The position numbers were made by a program, and so were the translations under genes. A model generated the notes under the pieces. That model did no database searches and was not told the DNA's origin. It saw only the letters and a list, made by a program, of their open reading frames with translations. From Archangium sp. (lineage in GTDB: Bacteria > Myxococcota > Myxococcia > Myxococcales > Myxococcaceae), in the NCBI GenBank assembly GCA_016793585.1, contig JAEUJR010001145.1, positions 1 through 5,904 on the forward strand: a DNA stretch of 5,904 bases, read 5' to 3'. Positions 1 to 4,925 of the stretch are shown piece by piece (within the stretch, counting starts at the first letter, position 1; every line of letters starts with the position of its first letter).

Positions 1-22
1 GCGGCTGAGTCCCGCCGAAAAA

Positions 23-50
23 TTGCCACCCCGATCGCCGCTGCTACCGT
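23..50 (+). promoter_or_regulatory. Candidate sigma70-type promoter for the left-hand gene cluster
   Basis: A TTGCCA box (23-28, five of six matches to TTGACA) is followed after 16 nt by TACCGT (45-50). TACCGT keeps the three most conserved -10 positions (T, A and final T) and is preceded by TG at 42-43, as in an extended -10. Transcription would start near 57, giving a leader of about 30 nt that includes the Shine-Dalgarno at 72-78. This is a by-eye match in GC-rich DNA, and the -10 core is weak. The rest of 1-85 shows nothing else supportable. Confidence 0.35.
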
Positions 51-71
51 CCGCTCCACACCTGTAGCGCG

Positions 72-78
72 AAGGGAG
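72..78 (+). promoter_or_regulatory. Ribosome binding site of the 51-aa ORF
   Basis: AAGGGAG lies 7 nt before the ATG at 86. It is a near-ideal Shine-Dalgarno at near-ideal spacing, and is the main reason to accept the short ORF that follows as a gene. Confidence 0.6.
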
Positions 79-85
79 CGACCAG

Positions 86-241
86 ATGAAAGGTGTCATC
101 ACCGGCCGCGAAGTGGCGTCTCACTTCCGGCTCATCTGGCGAGAGTTCGGCTTCAGGTGCCTGCTTCGTTGCGTGCACGCCTGCCTGGCGAGACGGCGCC
201 GCACCTTCCTCGAGATCGCCTGGGAGTCCCGTCACTCATGA
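86..241 (+). CDS. Small Arg/Cys-rich protein of 51 aa, function unknown
   Basis: I do not recognise this protein. The ORF runs from ATG 86 to TGA 239-241. It is supported by a strong Shine-Dalgarno 7 nt upstream and by a 4-nt ATGA overlap with the next gene, the usual arrangement for translationally coupled genes. The product is basic (about 11 Arg/Lys against 4 Glu). It starts MKGVITGREV, has an aromatic middle (F14, W18, F21, F23), then three cysteines spaced C25-x3-C29-x3-C33, an RRRR run at 36-39 and an amphipathic end (TFLEIAW). The cysteines would line one face of a helix, so metal binding, a disulfide-linked oligomer or simple helix packing are all possible. There is no signal peptide or membrane segment, so a cytoplasmic location is likely. 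Being first in the cluster, it could be a structural small protein or a leader ORF that sets translation of the next gene. Confidence 0.6.
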   Translation: MKGVITGREVASHFRLIWREFGFRCLLRCVHACLARRRRTFLEIAWESRHS

Positions 242-594
242 ACCTGTCAGACACGATGATGGTCGCAGCTCCCGCGTCACTGCCGGTGCCCGCGTCGTAC
301 GCCGAGAAGGCCATGGCGTCGCTGATGCAACTGCACGGCGAGCTGATGGACGAGAAGGAGCGCCGGGTCGAGCTCTTCCGCCGCCTGATGGAGAAGGAGC
401 AGGCCATCGCCGAGCTCAAGATGTACGTGAAGCTGCTCGAAGAGCGCGCCGGCCTGGCGACCAGGGCCCCCGAGCCGACGCCTGAGCCGCGAGGTGCCGC
501 CGAGCCCCGCGCCACGGCCGCGACGGCGCACCACCAGATGCCTCCGGTTCCTCCGAGGGTCGGCCAACGGCCAGAGGGGTGGAAGGTCTGGTGA
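238..594 (+). CDS. Coiled-coil protein of 118 aa, function unknown
   Basis: I do not recognise the family. ATG 238 is chosen because it overlaps the stop of the upstream small ORF (ATGA) and has GGGAG at 222-226, 11 nt away, a little far. A longer in-frame reading from 157 would run through the coding sequence of the upstream gene and is less likely. Residues 1-20 are a short Ala/Pro linker. Residues 23-70 are a highly charged heptad-like helix rich in Glu, Lys, Arg, Leu and Met (ELMDEKERRVELFRRLMEKE, then AELKMYVKLLEER), predicted to be a coiled coil. Residues 75-112 are Pro/Ala-rich and probably disordered, and the protein ends EGWKVW. No signal peptide or membrane span is visible, so it is probably cytoplasmic and oligomeric. 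Its stop overlaps the GTG start of the next gene (GTGA), so the three genes appear translationally coupled. Confidence 0.75.
   Translation: MNLSDTMMVAAPASLPVPASYAEKAMASLMQLHGELMDEKERRVELFRRLMEKEQAIAELKMYVKLLEERAGLATRAPEPTPEPRGAAEPRATAATAHHQMPPVPPRVGQRPEGWKVW
581..586 (+). promoter_or_regulatory. Ribosome binding site that decides the barrel-protein start
   Basis: GGAAGG ends 4 nt before the GTG at 591. The alternative in-frame GTG at 579 directly abuts its purine run (AGAGGG at 573-578), leaving no usable spacing, and would add four residues before the signal peptide. The site therefore favours 591. Confidence 0.5.
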
Positions 595-1250
595 GGTTCG
601 CTTTCGCAGTCGCGTTGTTGCTCGCAGCGCCGTCGTTCGCAGACAGCTCCACCGACGGTGTCGGCCGCATCAGCCTCGGCGGAGGCCTGCGGTGGACCAT
701 GAACGACTACTTCAACGGCCGCGCTGCCGAAGTGGGCAGACCGATCGAGAAGGCTGGCACCGCGCCCTTCGGCTTCGGGGGCATGGCGAGCTTCGGTTAC
801 GGCGCGTTCGAGTGGCTCGAGTTGGCCATCGATCTCTTCGGCGGGTTCGAGTCGTTTCAGCTGTCGGGCGAAGAGCCCTTCAGCTCGGTCTCGTACGGTG
901 GCCTCATCGGCCTGCGGTTGACCCGCTACGACTTCCCATTTCAGGGGCTGGTGCCGTACGTCGGCGTGCAGACGGGGCCGATGCTCACCATCGTGACGTC
1001 TGCGAGTGAACCCGGCGGAGAGCGCATTCTGCAGGGCTGGTCGGTGAACGGCGGCGCGACGTTTCGCATCACCGAGCGGGTGGGCGTCTTCGTCGACGTT
1101 CGCTACCTCTATGGCCGGGTCTACGTGGCCGAGGTCGCCGGCCGTAACGTGGGCGGCGTGTTCGTCTCGGCGGGGGTCTCGCTCTTCTTCCCGCCATCGC
1201 CCAAGCGCGACCTCGACGTGCCCGGCTTCGGCGGCGGCACGCGGTTCTGA
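591..1250 (+). CDS. Outer-membrane beta-barrel protein (8-strand type)
   Basis: From GTG 591 the 219-aa product begins MRFAFAVALLLAAPSFA and then DSS. This is a Sec signal peptide with a clear signal-peptidase I site after A17. The mature part has alternating hydrophobic and polar residues, with many Gly and aromatic residues, in roughly eight strand-like stretches. Examples are near 26-36, 60-70, 74-88, 98-112, 120-134, 147-160, 163-176 and 187-200. This is typical of small OmpA/OmpW-like or porin-family barrels. The last strand (VFVSAGVSLFF) is followed by a polar tail that ends in Phe at 219. Expected role: a small integral outer-membrane protein, perhaps structural or a narrow channel; substrate unknown. 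It starts inside the stop of the preceding gene (GTGA), with GGAAGG 4 nt upstream. A GTG at 579 is a less likely start. Confidence 0.8.
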   Translation: MRFAFAVALLLAAPSFADSSTDGVGRISLGGGLRWTMNDYFNGRAAEVGRPIEKAGTAPFGFGGMASFGYGAFEWLELAIDLFGGFESFQLSGEEPFSSVSYGGLIGLRLTRYDFPFQGLVPYVGVQTGPMLTIVTSASEPGGERILQGWSVNGGATFRITERVGVFVDVRYLYGRVYVAEVAGRNVGGVFVSAGVSLFFPPSPKRDLDVPGFGGGTRF

Positions 1251-1292
1251 CTCGTCACCTCTTCACACGCTCGTGGTACAGGAGCGCCCGCC

Positions 1293-2237
1293 ATGGCCGC
1301 TGACTCAACCGATCTGAACAAGCCGCTCGAGGAGATCCGCCGGGAGGTCGTCGAAGCACGCAACATGACGATCAAGACGGACAACGCGCTCAAGTCGTTG
1401 CACGCCGAGCTGAAGGTCGTCAGCGCGCAGCAGGCCGAGTTTCAGAAGCGCACCTGGTTCTCGACTGGTGCGGCGTACCTCGGCTTCCTCGGGGTGTGCG
1501 TCGCGGGCGCGTTCGCGGTCTCGGGCGCCAAGGCCGCGTCGGCGACCGAACAGAAGCAGCGCCTCGAGCAGCAGGTGGGCGAGCTCACCGCGCAGATCGA
1601 GAAGCAGAAGACCGAGGCAGCCGCGGTCGCGCAGGCCGAGAAGAGCGCCGCCGACGTCTACAAGATGATGACGACGCTGCCCGGCGAAGAGCGGCTCAAG
1701 GGCGTCGAGGCGCTGCAGAAGCTCGACCTCTCGAAGATCTCGCCGCTGACCCGGCAGGCCCTGCAGGATCGCGCGACGCTGCTGCGCAAAGAGGTCGGCG
1801 CGTCGGTGCTCGAGCGCGGCAAGACGGCCTTCCGCCGCAGCGACTGGCCCGAGACCATCGAGCAGCTCAACCGCTTCCTCGCGATGAACCCGGCGGAAGA
1901 CGAGGCGCTCGACGCGTCATTCTTTCTCGGCAACGCGCTGTTCCAGTCGCGCAAGTTCGAAGACGCGATCAAACCGCTCACCCGGTTCGTCGAAGGCGAC
2001 AAGAAGGCCCGCACCCGCGACTTCGCCCTCATCATGCTGATGCAGTCGCACGACATGCTCGGCAACAAGGAGAAGTCGATCGAGTACGCGAAGGAGGGGT
2101 GGAATACGTACCCCGCCAGCGAGTTCCGCATGCAGTTCCTCAACCGGCTGCAGCGCACTCCGACCCCGGCCGCTCAGCCAGCTGCTCCTGCTCCCCCGGC
2201 ACCCGCCGCTCCTGCGAACGCTGGCCAGGCCCGCTAA
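1293..2237 (+). CDS. Membrane-anchored coiled-coil and TPR protein, 314 aa
   Basis: ATG 1293 has AGGAG (1280-1284) at 8-nt spacing. Visible regions in order are: a charged N-terminal helix (about 8-52) with coiled-coil character; one hydrophobic segment (about 57-78, Gly/Ala-rich, from WFSTGAAYLG on); a Gln/Glu/Lys coiled coil (about 83-120); and three TPR-like helical pairs near 170-203, 206-238 and 241-275. The TPR-like units show patterns such as LERGKTAFRRSDWPETIEQL and FFLGNALFQSRKFEDAI. A Pro/Ala-rich, probably disordered tail occupies 289-314. The TPR portion resembles the C-terminal repeats of CpoB/YbgF-type envelope proteins, but this is repeat similarity, not proof of orthology. There is no cleavable signal peptide. 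The single span most likely anchors it in the inner membrane, and the side the TPRs face is not certain. It is likely a scaffold. It lies 42 nt after the barrel gene and 10 nt before a second membrane protein. Confidence 0.8.
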   Translation: MAADSTDLNKPLEEIRREVVEARNMTIKTDNALKSLHAELKVVSAQQAEFQKRTWFSTGAAYLGFLGVCVAGAFAVSGAKAASATEQKQRLEQQVGELTAQIEKQKTEAAAVAQAEKSAADVYKMMTTLPGEERLKGVEALQKLDLSKISPLTRQALQDRATLLRKEVGASVLERGKTAFRRSDWPETIEQLNRFLAMNPAEDEALDASFFLGNALFQSRKFEDAIKPLTRFVEGDKKARTRDFALIMLMQSHDMLGNKEKSIEYAKEGWNTYPASEFRMQFLNRLQRTPTPAAQPAAPAPPAPAAPANAGQAR

Positions 2238-2247
2238 GACTCGACCC

Positions 2248-2733
2248 ATGGCTGACACGCCCACGAGCGACGCCGCACGCTTTCGGCCCTTCCGGGGGGC
2301 GGCGTGGGGCCTCTACCTCGTCGTGGCCGTCGGCTACTCGTGCCTCGTCATCTACAGCGTGACGAAGTCGGTGTTCGAGATGTCGCCCGAGAAGCCAGCG
2401 CAGCACTCGGTACAGAACGTCGGCTCGTGCGTGCGCGGTCTCTCGGCCCTGTTCGACGAGCTCGAGAGCGAGCGCAAGCAGCTCACCATCACTGGCAAAG
2501 CAGCCGACGCCGATCAGCGGTGGATGACGTTTCGCAACACGTGGATCGTGCGCATGCGAGGGCTCGAAGCCGAGTGCGCGGTCGATGACGCCGATCGCGT
2601 CGAGCTCAAGCGCGCGTTCGGCGAGCTGAACCAGGTGATGGATCAGTCGACGGTTCAGGCGACGCAGCTGGCTGGGCAACTCGGCCCCGCGCTCGACGCC
2701 TTCAAGACAACGCTGGCGGCGCTGAAGAAGTGA
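2248..2733 (+). CDS. Single-pass membrane protein of 161 aa, function unknown
   Basis: I do not recognise the family. The N-terminus (1-17) is polar with three arginines (R11, R13, R16). It is followed by a hydrophobic segment at about 18-37 (AAWGLYLVVAVGYSCLVIYS). The positive-inside rule predicts a cytoplasmic N-terminus and a periplasmic remainder of about 120 residues. That domain looks all-helical and charged (SALFDELESERKQL, then RVELKRAFGELNQVMDQS), and carries Cys at 61 and 110 that could form a disulfide. It starts 10 nt after the TPR gene's stop, and I see no convincing Shine-Dalgarno before ATG 2248, so translation may depend on the upstream gene. Being adjacent and co-directional, and having the same anchor-plus-helical-domain design, it could be a partner of the TPR protein; this is inferred from context only. 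Confidence 0.7.
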   Translation: MADTPTSDAARFRPFRGAAWGLYLVVAVGYSCLVIYSVTKSVFEMSPEKPAQHSVQNVGSCVRGLSALFDELESERKQLTITGKAADADQRWMTFRNTWIVRMRGLEAECAVDDADRVELKRAFGELNQVMDQSTVQATQLAGQLGPALDAFKTTLAALKK

Positions 2734-2749
2734 GCTGACCCTGCCGGAC

Positions 2750-2795
2750 ATGAAACGGGGCGTGCCGACCGAAGCCTGCACGCCCCTGGTTTCAT
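2750..2795. terminator. Bidirectional terminator-like hairpin between convergent genes
   Basis: The left arm ATGAAACGGGGCGTGC (2750-2765) pairs with GCACGCCCCTGGTTTCAT (2778-2795) across a 12-nt loop. The inner 9 bp (GGGGCGTGC) are perfect. A further 7 bp (ATGAAAC with GTTTCAT) follow after a 2-nt bulge at 2787-2788. Because the outer stem places AAA on one side and TTT on the other, a short U-run follows the GC stem when read from either strand. It lies 16 nt after the stop of the 161-aa protein and 16 nt after the lipoprotein stop on the other strand, so it probably ends both transcripts. The U-run is short, so efficiency is uncertain. Confidence 0.75.
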
Positions 2796-2811
2796 CGTGC
2801 TCGGTCTGCCG

Positions 2812-4857
2812 TCAGGGCACGACGTTGATGTTCAGCGACGCCGGCTGGCCCTGCTGACCGCGGCTGTCCCAGACCGTCAGGTTCACGCGATACAGGCCCG
2901 TGCCGGGCAGCGTGAGCACGGCCTTGTTGGGCATGCCGCGCGTGTTGGGCGCCATGCTCGCGGCGGTCGCCATCGGCGGGAACGGCGGCAGGAGCTGGAA
3001 GCGGAACTCCGTCGGCTTGCCCATGGTGGTTCCGTCGAAGTCGGTGCTGTCGAAGCCCGACACCGTGACGGTCTTGGTGGCGCCGGTGATCTGCGAGAGC
3101 TGCACCGTCATCTGCGTCTCGGTGCCGAACGTGCAGTTGGGGTCGTTGAGCAGCATCGCGGGCACGCAGCCCTTCAAGATCGCGTTCGGCGGGGGGTCGA
3201 ACGGCGCCGACGAGATGATGTTGATCTCTTTGGTACCGGTCGGCGGCCCGAAGAAGGGGTCGTTCGAGAGCACCTTCAGCTTGCCGACCTGCATGCCGCC
3301 CGACGGGGGGCGGTTGTACTGAATGGCCGTCTCGACCATGCCGCCCGCCTGCACCTGCGTGTTCGGGGCGATCTTCGGGTCGATGATCGAGAAGAACATG
3401 TTCTGCTCGATGCCCACCTGGTTGATGACGAGCGTGCCGCACTGCGAGGAGTCGGTGCCGCCATCAGGCAGGCGCCGCGTGTTGCGAATGAAGAACGACT
3501 TCGCCGACATCGGGGTCATGGGGTTGTTGAAGTTCACCTCGTCTTCGGTCTCGAGGCAGGGCTGGCGGCCTCCGAAGAGCGCGAACGAGACGTCACCGGC
3601 CGAGATGTTGCCGCCCACGAAGACCGACTTCATCTGAAGCTCGTCGATCACGTAGAGCGGCATGTCGCTGTGGGTGACCTCGACGGTGATCGACGCGCCG
3701 GGAGCGATCTCCTGGTTGGTCGGGTTCATCACCATCGCGAAGCGGCCGTTCTGGCCCGAGCCCGACTTGAACTTCGCTTCGGTGATCTTCACGCGCGCGT
3801 TGCCGTCGTTGCGAACCGTGAAGCGCGCGCGGTCGGCGATCTTCGGCGAGTTGCCGCAGTTGTCAGAGCTGCGCGAGAAGTCACACGCGCTGGGCGAAGC
3901 CGAGAGGGCAGGGCGCAGACCGTCTCCGCGCAGGCTGAGCACGCCCGGGGCCGAGATCGGCGCCATGTTCACGGGGTCGTTCGAGTCGACGATGATGAAG
4001 CCGCTCTTGGTCTCGTTGCCCGGGCCGGTGTCGGTCGGCTTGAACTCGATGGTGGCCTCGATCGTGTCGGTGCCGTCGGCCTTGTTGAGCGAGATCGGCG
4101 CAGCGGTCGAGGGCGAGGCCGGGCTGACGAGCTTGAAGTCGGGCGACTCCGTGCCGGTCGTGTCGATGCCGACCTTGATGGCGGTGACCTTCAGCGCCGG
4201 GCAGCCCTTGTTCTTGATGCGGATCTTCCGCGAGACGGTGGTCTCGAACTGGGTGATGGGGAAGCCGAGCTCGCAGTCGGTGAAGATCGAGCCCTGCTCG
4301 CACACCGTGAAGCCGCCGTCTTCCTGCTGAACGCCGGTCTCGAGCGTCGGCTGCGAGGGCAGATCGAGGCCCGAGCCGATGAGGGTGAGCACGGGATCCA
4401 TCGTGGTCTCGGCCACCTGGTCGTCGATGGTGAGCGTCGCCGAGTGCGCGCCCTTCTTCTTCGGCGCGAAGGCCACCTCGAACGTGATCTCCTCACCGAC
4501 GCCGATGTCGAGCTCGTACGGCGTGGTCACGACCGCGAAGGCCCCCGCGTCGCCGCCCTTGATGCGCAGCTGAAACGCGTCGGCGTCGGCGCCACCGAAG
4601 GTGAACTTCGCCTTCGCCGCTGCCTTGCCCGAGCCGTTGGTCAGCACGACGGGCTCGGCGTCGGGGAACACGTCACGAACGGGCTGGTTGTTCTCGTCAC
4701 GCGTGGGGCACGCGGTGAAGTCGAGCGCCGCGAGCGTGGCGCCCATCGAGTCGTTCGTGCGCAGGTCAGGCTTGTTGGTGGTGACGACTGGCGGCTTGCA
4801 GGTGCAGTTCGCCAGAGAGAGGACTGCGCCCAGCGAGAGAATCGAGATTCGGGTCAT
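2812..4857 (-). CDS. Multi-domain choice-of-anchor D lipoprotein, 681 aa
   Basis: The N-terminus MTRISILSLGAVLSLANCTC is a short signal peptide, with a probable lipidated Cys at 18 and Thr at +2. The residue before it is Asn, which is unusual in a lipobox. The mature chain is beta-rich. It divides into about four Ig-like ASH/choice-of-anchor D modules (roughly 30-165, 170-314, 315-440 and 442-560) and a C-terminal PKD-like module (about 575-681) ending in a strand-rich LYRVNLTVWDSRGQQG segment. Hallmarks are the SNDP turns at 292-295 and 531-534, the GSGLD and GDGLRP module ends, and phrases such as ITFEVAFAPKKKGAHSATLT. Cysteine pairs at 186/195, 325/334 and 564/575 suggest disulfides, consistent with export. 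Such proteins are usually surface or periplasmic adhesion or scaffold modules; no catalytic motif is visible. ATG 4857 is used as the start. A GTG at 4863 would have better spacing from the Shine-Dalgarno and adds only two residues. Confidence 0.85.
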   Translation of the reverse strand: MTRISILSLGAVLSLANCTCKPPVVTTNKPDLRTNDSMGATLAALDFTACPTRDENNQPVRDVFPDAEPVVLTNGSGKAAAKAKFTFGGADADAFQLRIKGGDAGAFAVVTTPYELDIGVGEEITFEVAFAPKKKGAHSATLTIDDQVAETTMDPVLTLIGSGLDLPSQPTLETGVQQEDGGFTVCEQGSIFTDCELGFPITQFETTVSRKIRIKNKGCPALKVTAIKVGIDTTGTESPDFKLVSPASPSTAAPISLNKADGTDTIEATIEFKPTDTGPGNETKSGFIIVDSNDPVNMAPISAPGVLSLRGDGLRPALSASPSACDFSRSSDNCGNSPKIADRARFTVRNDGNARVKITEAKFKSGSGQNGRFAMVMNPTNQEIAPGASITVEVTHSDMPLYVIDELQMKSVFVGGNISAGDVSFALFGGRQPCLETEDEVNFNNPMTPMSAKSFFIRNTRRLPDGGTDSSQCGTLVINQVGIEQNMFFSIIDPKIAPNTQVQAGGMVETAIQYNRPPSGGMQVGKLKVLSNDPFFGPPTGTKEINIISSAPFDPPPNAILKGCVPAMLLNDPNCTFGTETQMTVQLSQITGATKTVTVSGFDSTDFDGTTMGKPTEFRFQLLPPFPPMATAASMAPNTRGMPNKAVLTLPGTGLYRVNLTVWDSRGQQGQPASLNINVVP

Positions 4858-4869
4858 TCGCACGAAAAA

Positions 4870-4873
4870 CTCC
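4870..4873 (-). promoter_or_regulatory. Ribosome binding site of the lipoprotein; start ambiguity
   Basis: On the - strand GGAG (4873 to 4870) lies 6 nt before a GTG at 4863 and 12 nt before the ATG at 4857, both in frame. The spacing favours GTG and the codon identity favours ATG. The longer form adds Met-Arg to the signal peptide and does not change the mature protein. Confidence 0.5.
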
Positions 4874-4896
4874 AATGAATCGGCCAGAGGGTTGCG

Positions 4897-4925
4897 TGTA
4901 TATCCGCCGCGCCCATGGCTACCAA
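4897..4925 (-). promoter_or_regulatory. Candidate sigma70 promoter of the lipoprotein gene
   Basis: Read on the - strand, TTGGTA (4925-4920, four of six matches to TTGACA) is followed by exactly 17 nt and then TATACA (4902-4897, four of six, with the TATA core intact). Transcription would begin near 4890, giving a leader of about 27-33 nt containing the GGAG at 4873-4870. The -35 box lies inside the first codons of the divergent DHS-like gene, and the start codon of that gene (4915) falls in the spacer. The assignment is by eye. Confidence 0.4.
4899..4904 (+). promoter_or_regulatory. Possible -10 element for the DHS-like gene
   Basis: TATATC sits in the only AT-rich patch before ATG 4915. 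If used as a -10, transcription would start about 4 nt before the ATG, giving an almost leaderless mRNA. That would fit the absence of a Shine-Dalgarno in the preceding 20 nt. No good -35 is seen at 16-18 nt spacing, so this remains tentative. Confidence 0.2.

Noticed and set aside
1..22. GCGG/CCGC inverted repeat followed by AAAAA, considered as a terminator of an upstream gene
   Set aside because: The stem is only 4 bp within the window and is followed by A rather than T on the + strand. The left flank is not available.
93..485. + strand frame of 130 codons across the first two genes
   Set aside because: The composition is Arg/Ala/Gly-rich with no start signal, and it is in a different frame from two coupled ORFs with good initiation features.
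1251..1292. Separate promoter for the TPR gene (TTCACA at 1262-1267)
   Set aside because: No -10-like hexamer lies 15-19 nt downstream of it, so read-through from the upstream genes is the simpler explanation.
2166..2226. Pro/Ala codon-rich stretch considered as a DNA tandem repeat
   Set aside because: The DNA is not periodic. It only encodes a low-complexity Pro/Ala tail at the end of the TPR protein.
1496..2362. + strand frame of 288 codons overlapping the TPR gene
   Set aside because: It is an Arg-rich frameshifted shadow of the TPR gene; the TPR frame has a strong Shine-Dalgarno and coherent helical repeats.
2140..2781. - strand frame of 213 codons opposite the 161-aa membrane protein
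   Set aside because: It is an antisense shadow. It starts inside the terminator hairpin and gives no membrane, signal or domain pattern.
2797..4878. Open + strand reading frame of 693 codons opposite the lipoprotein gene
   Set aside because: It is an antisense shadow of a high-GC gene. The product is a low-complexity Arg/Gly/Val/Leu/Asp-rich chain with no domain, whereas the - strand product has a signal peptide and recognisable beta modules.
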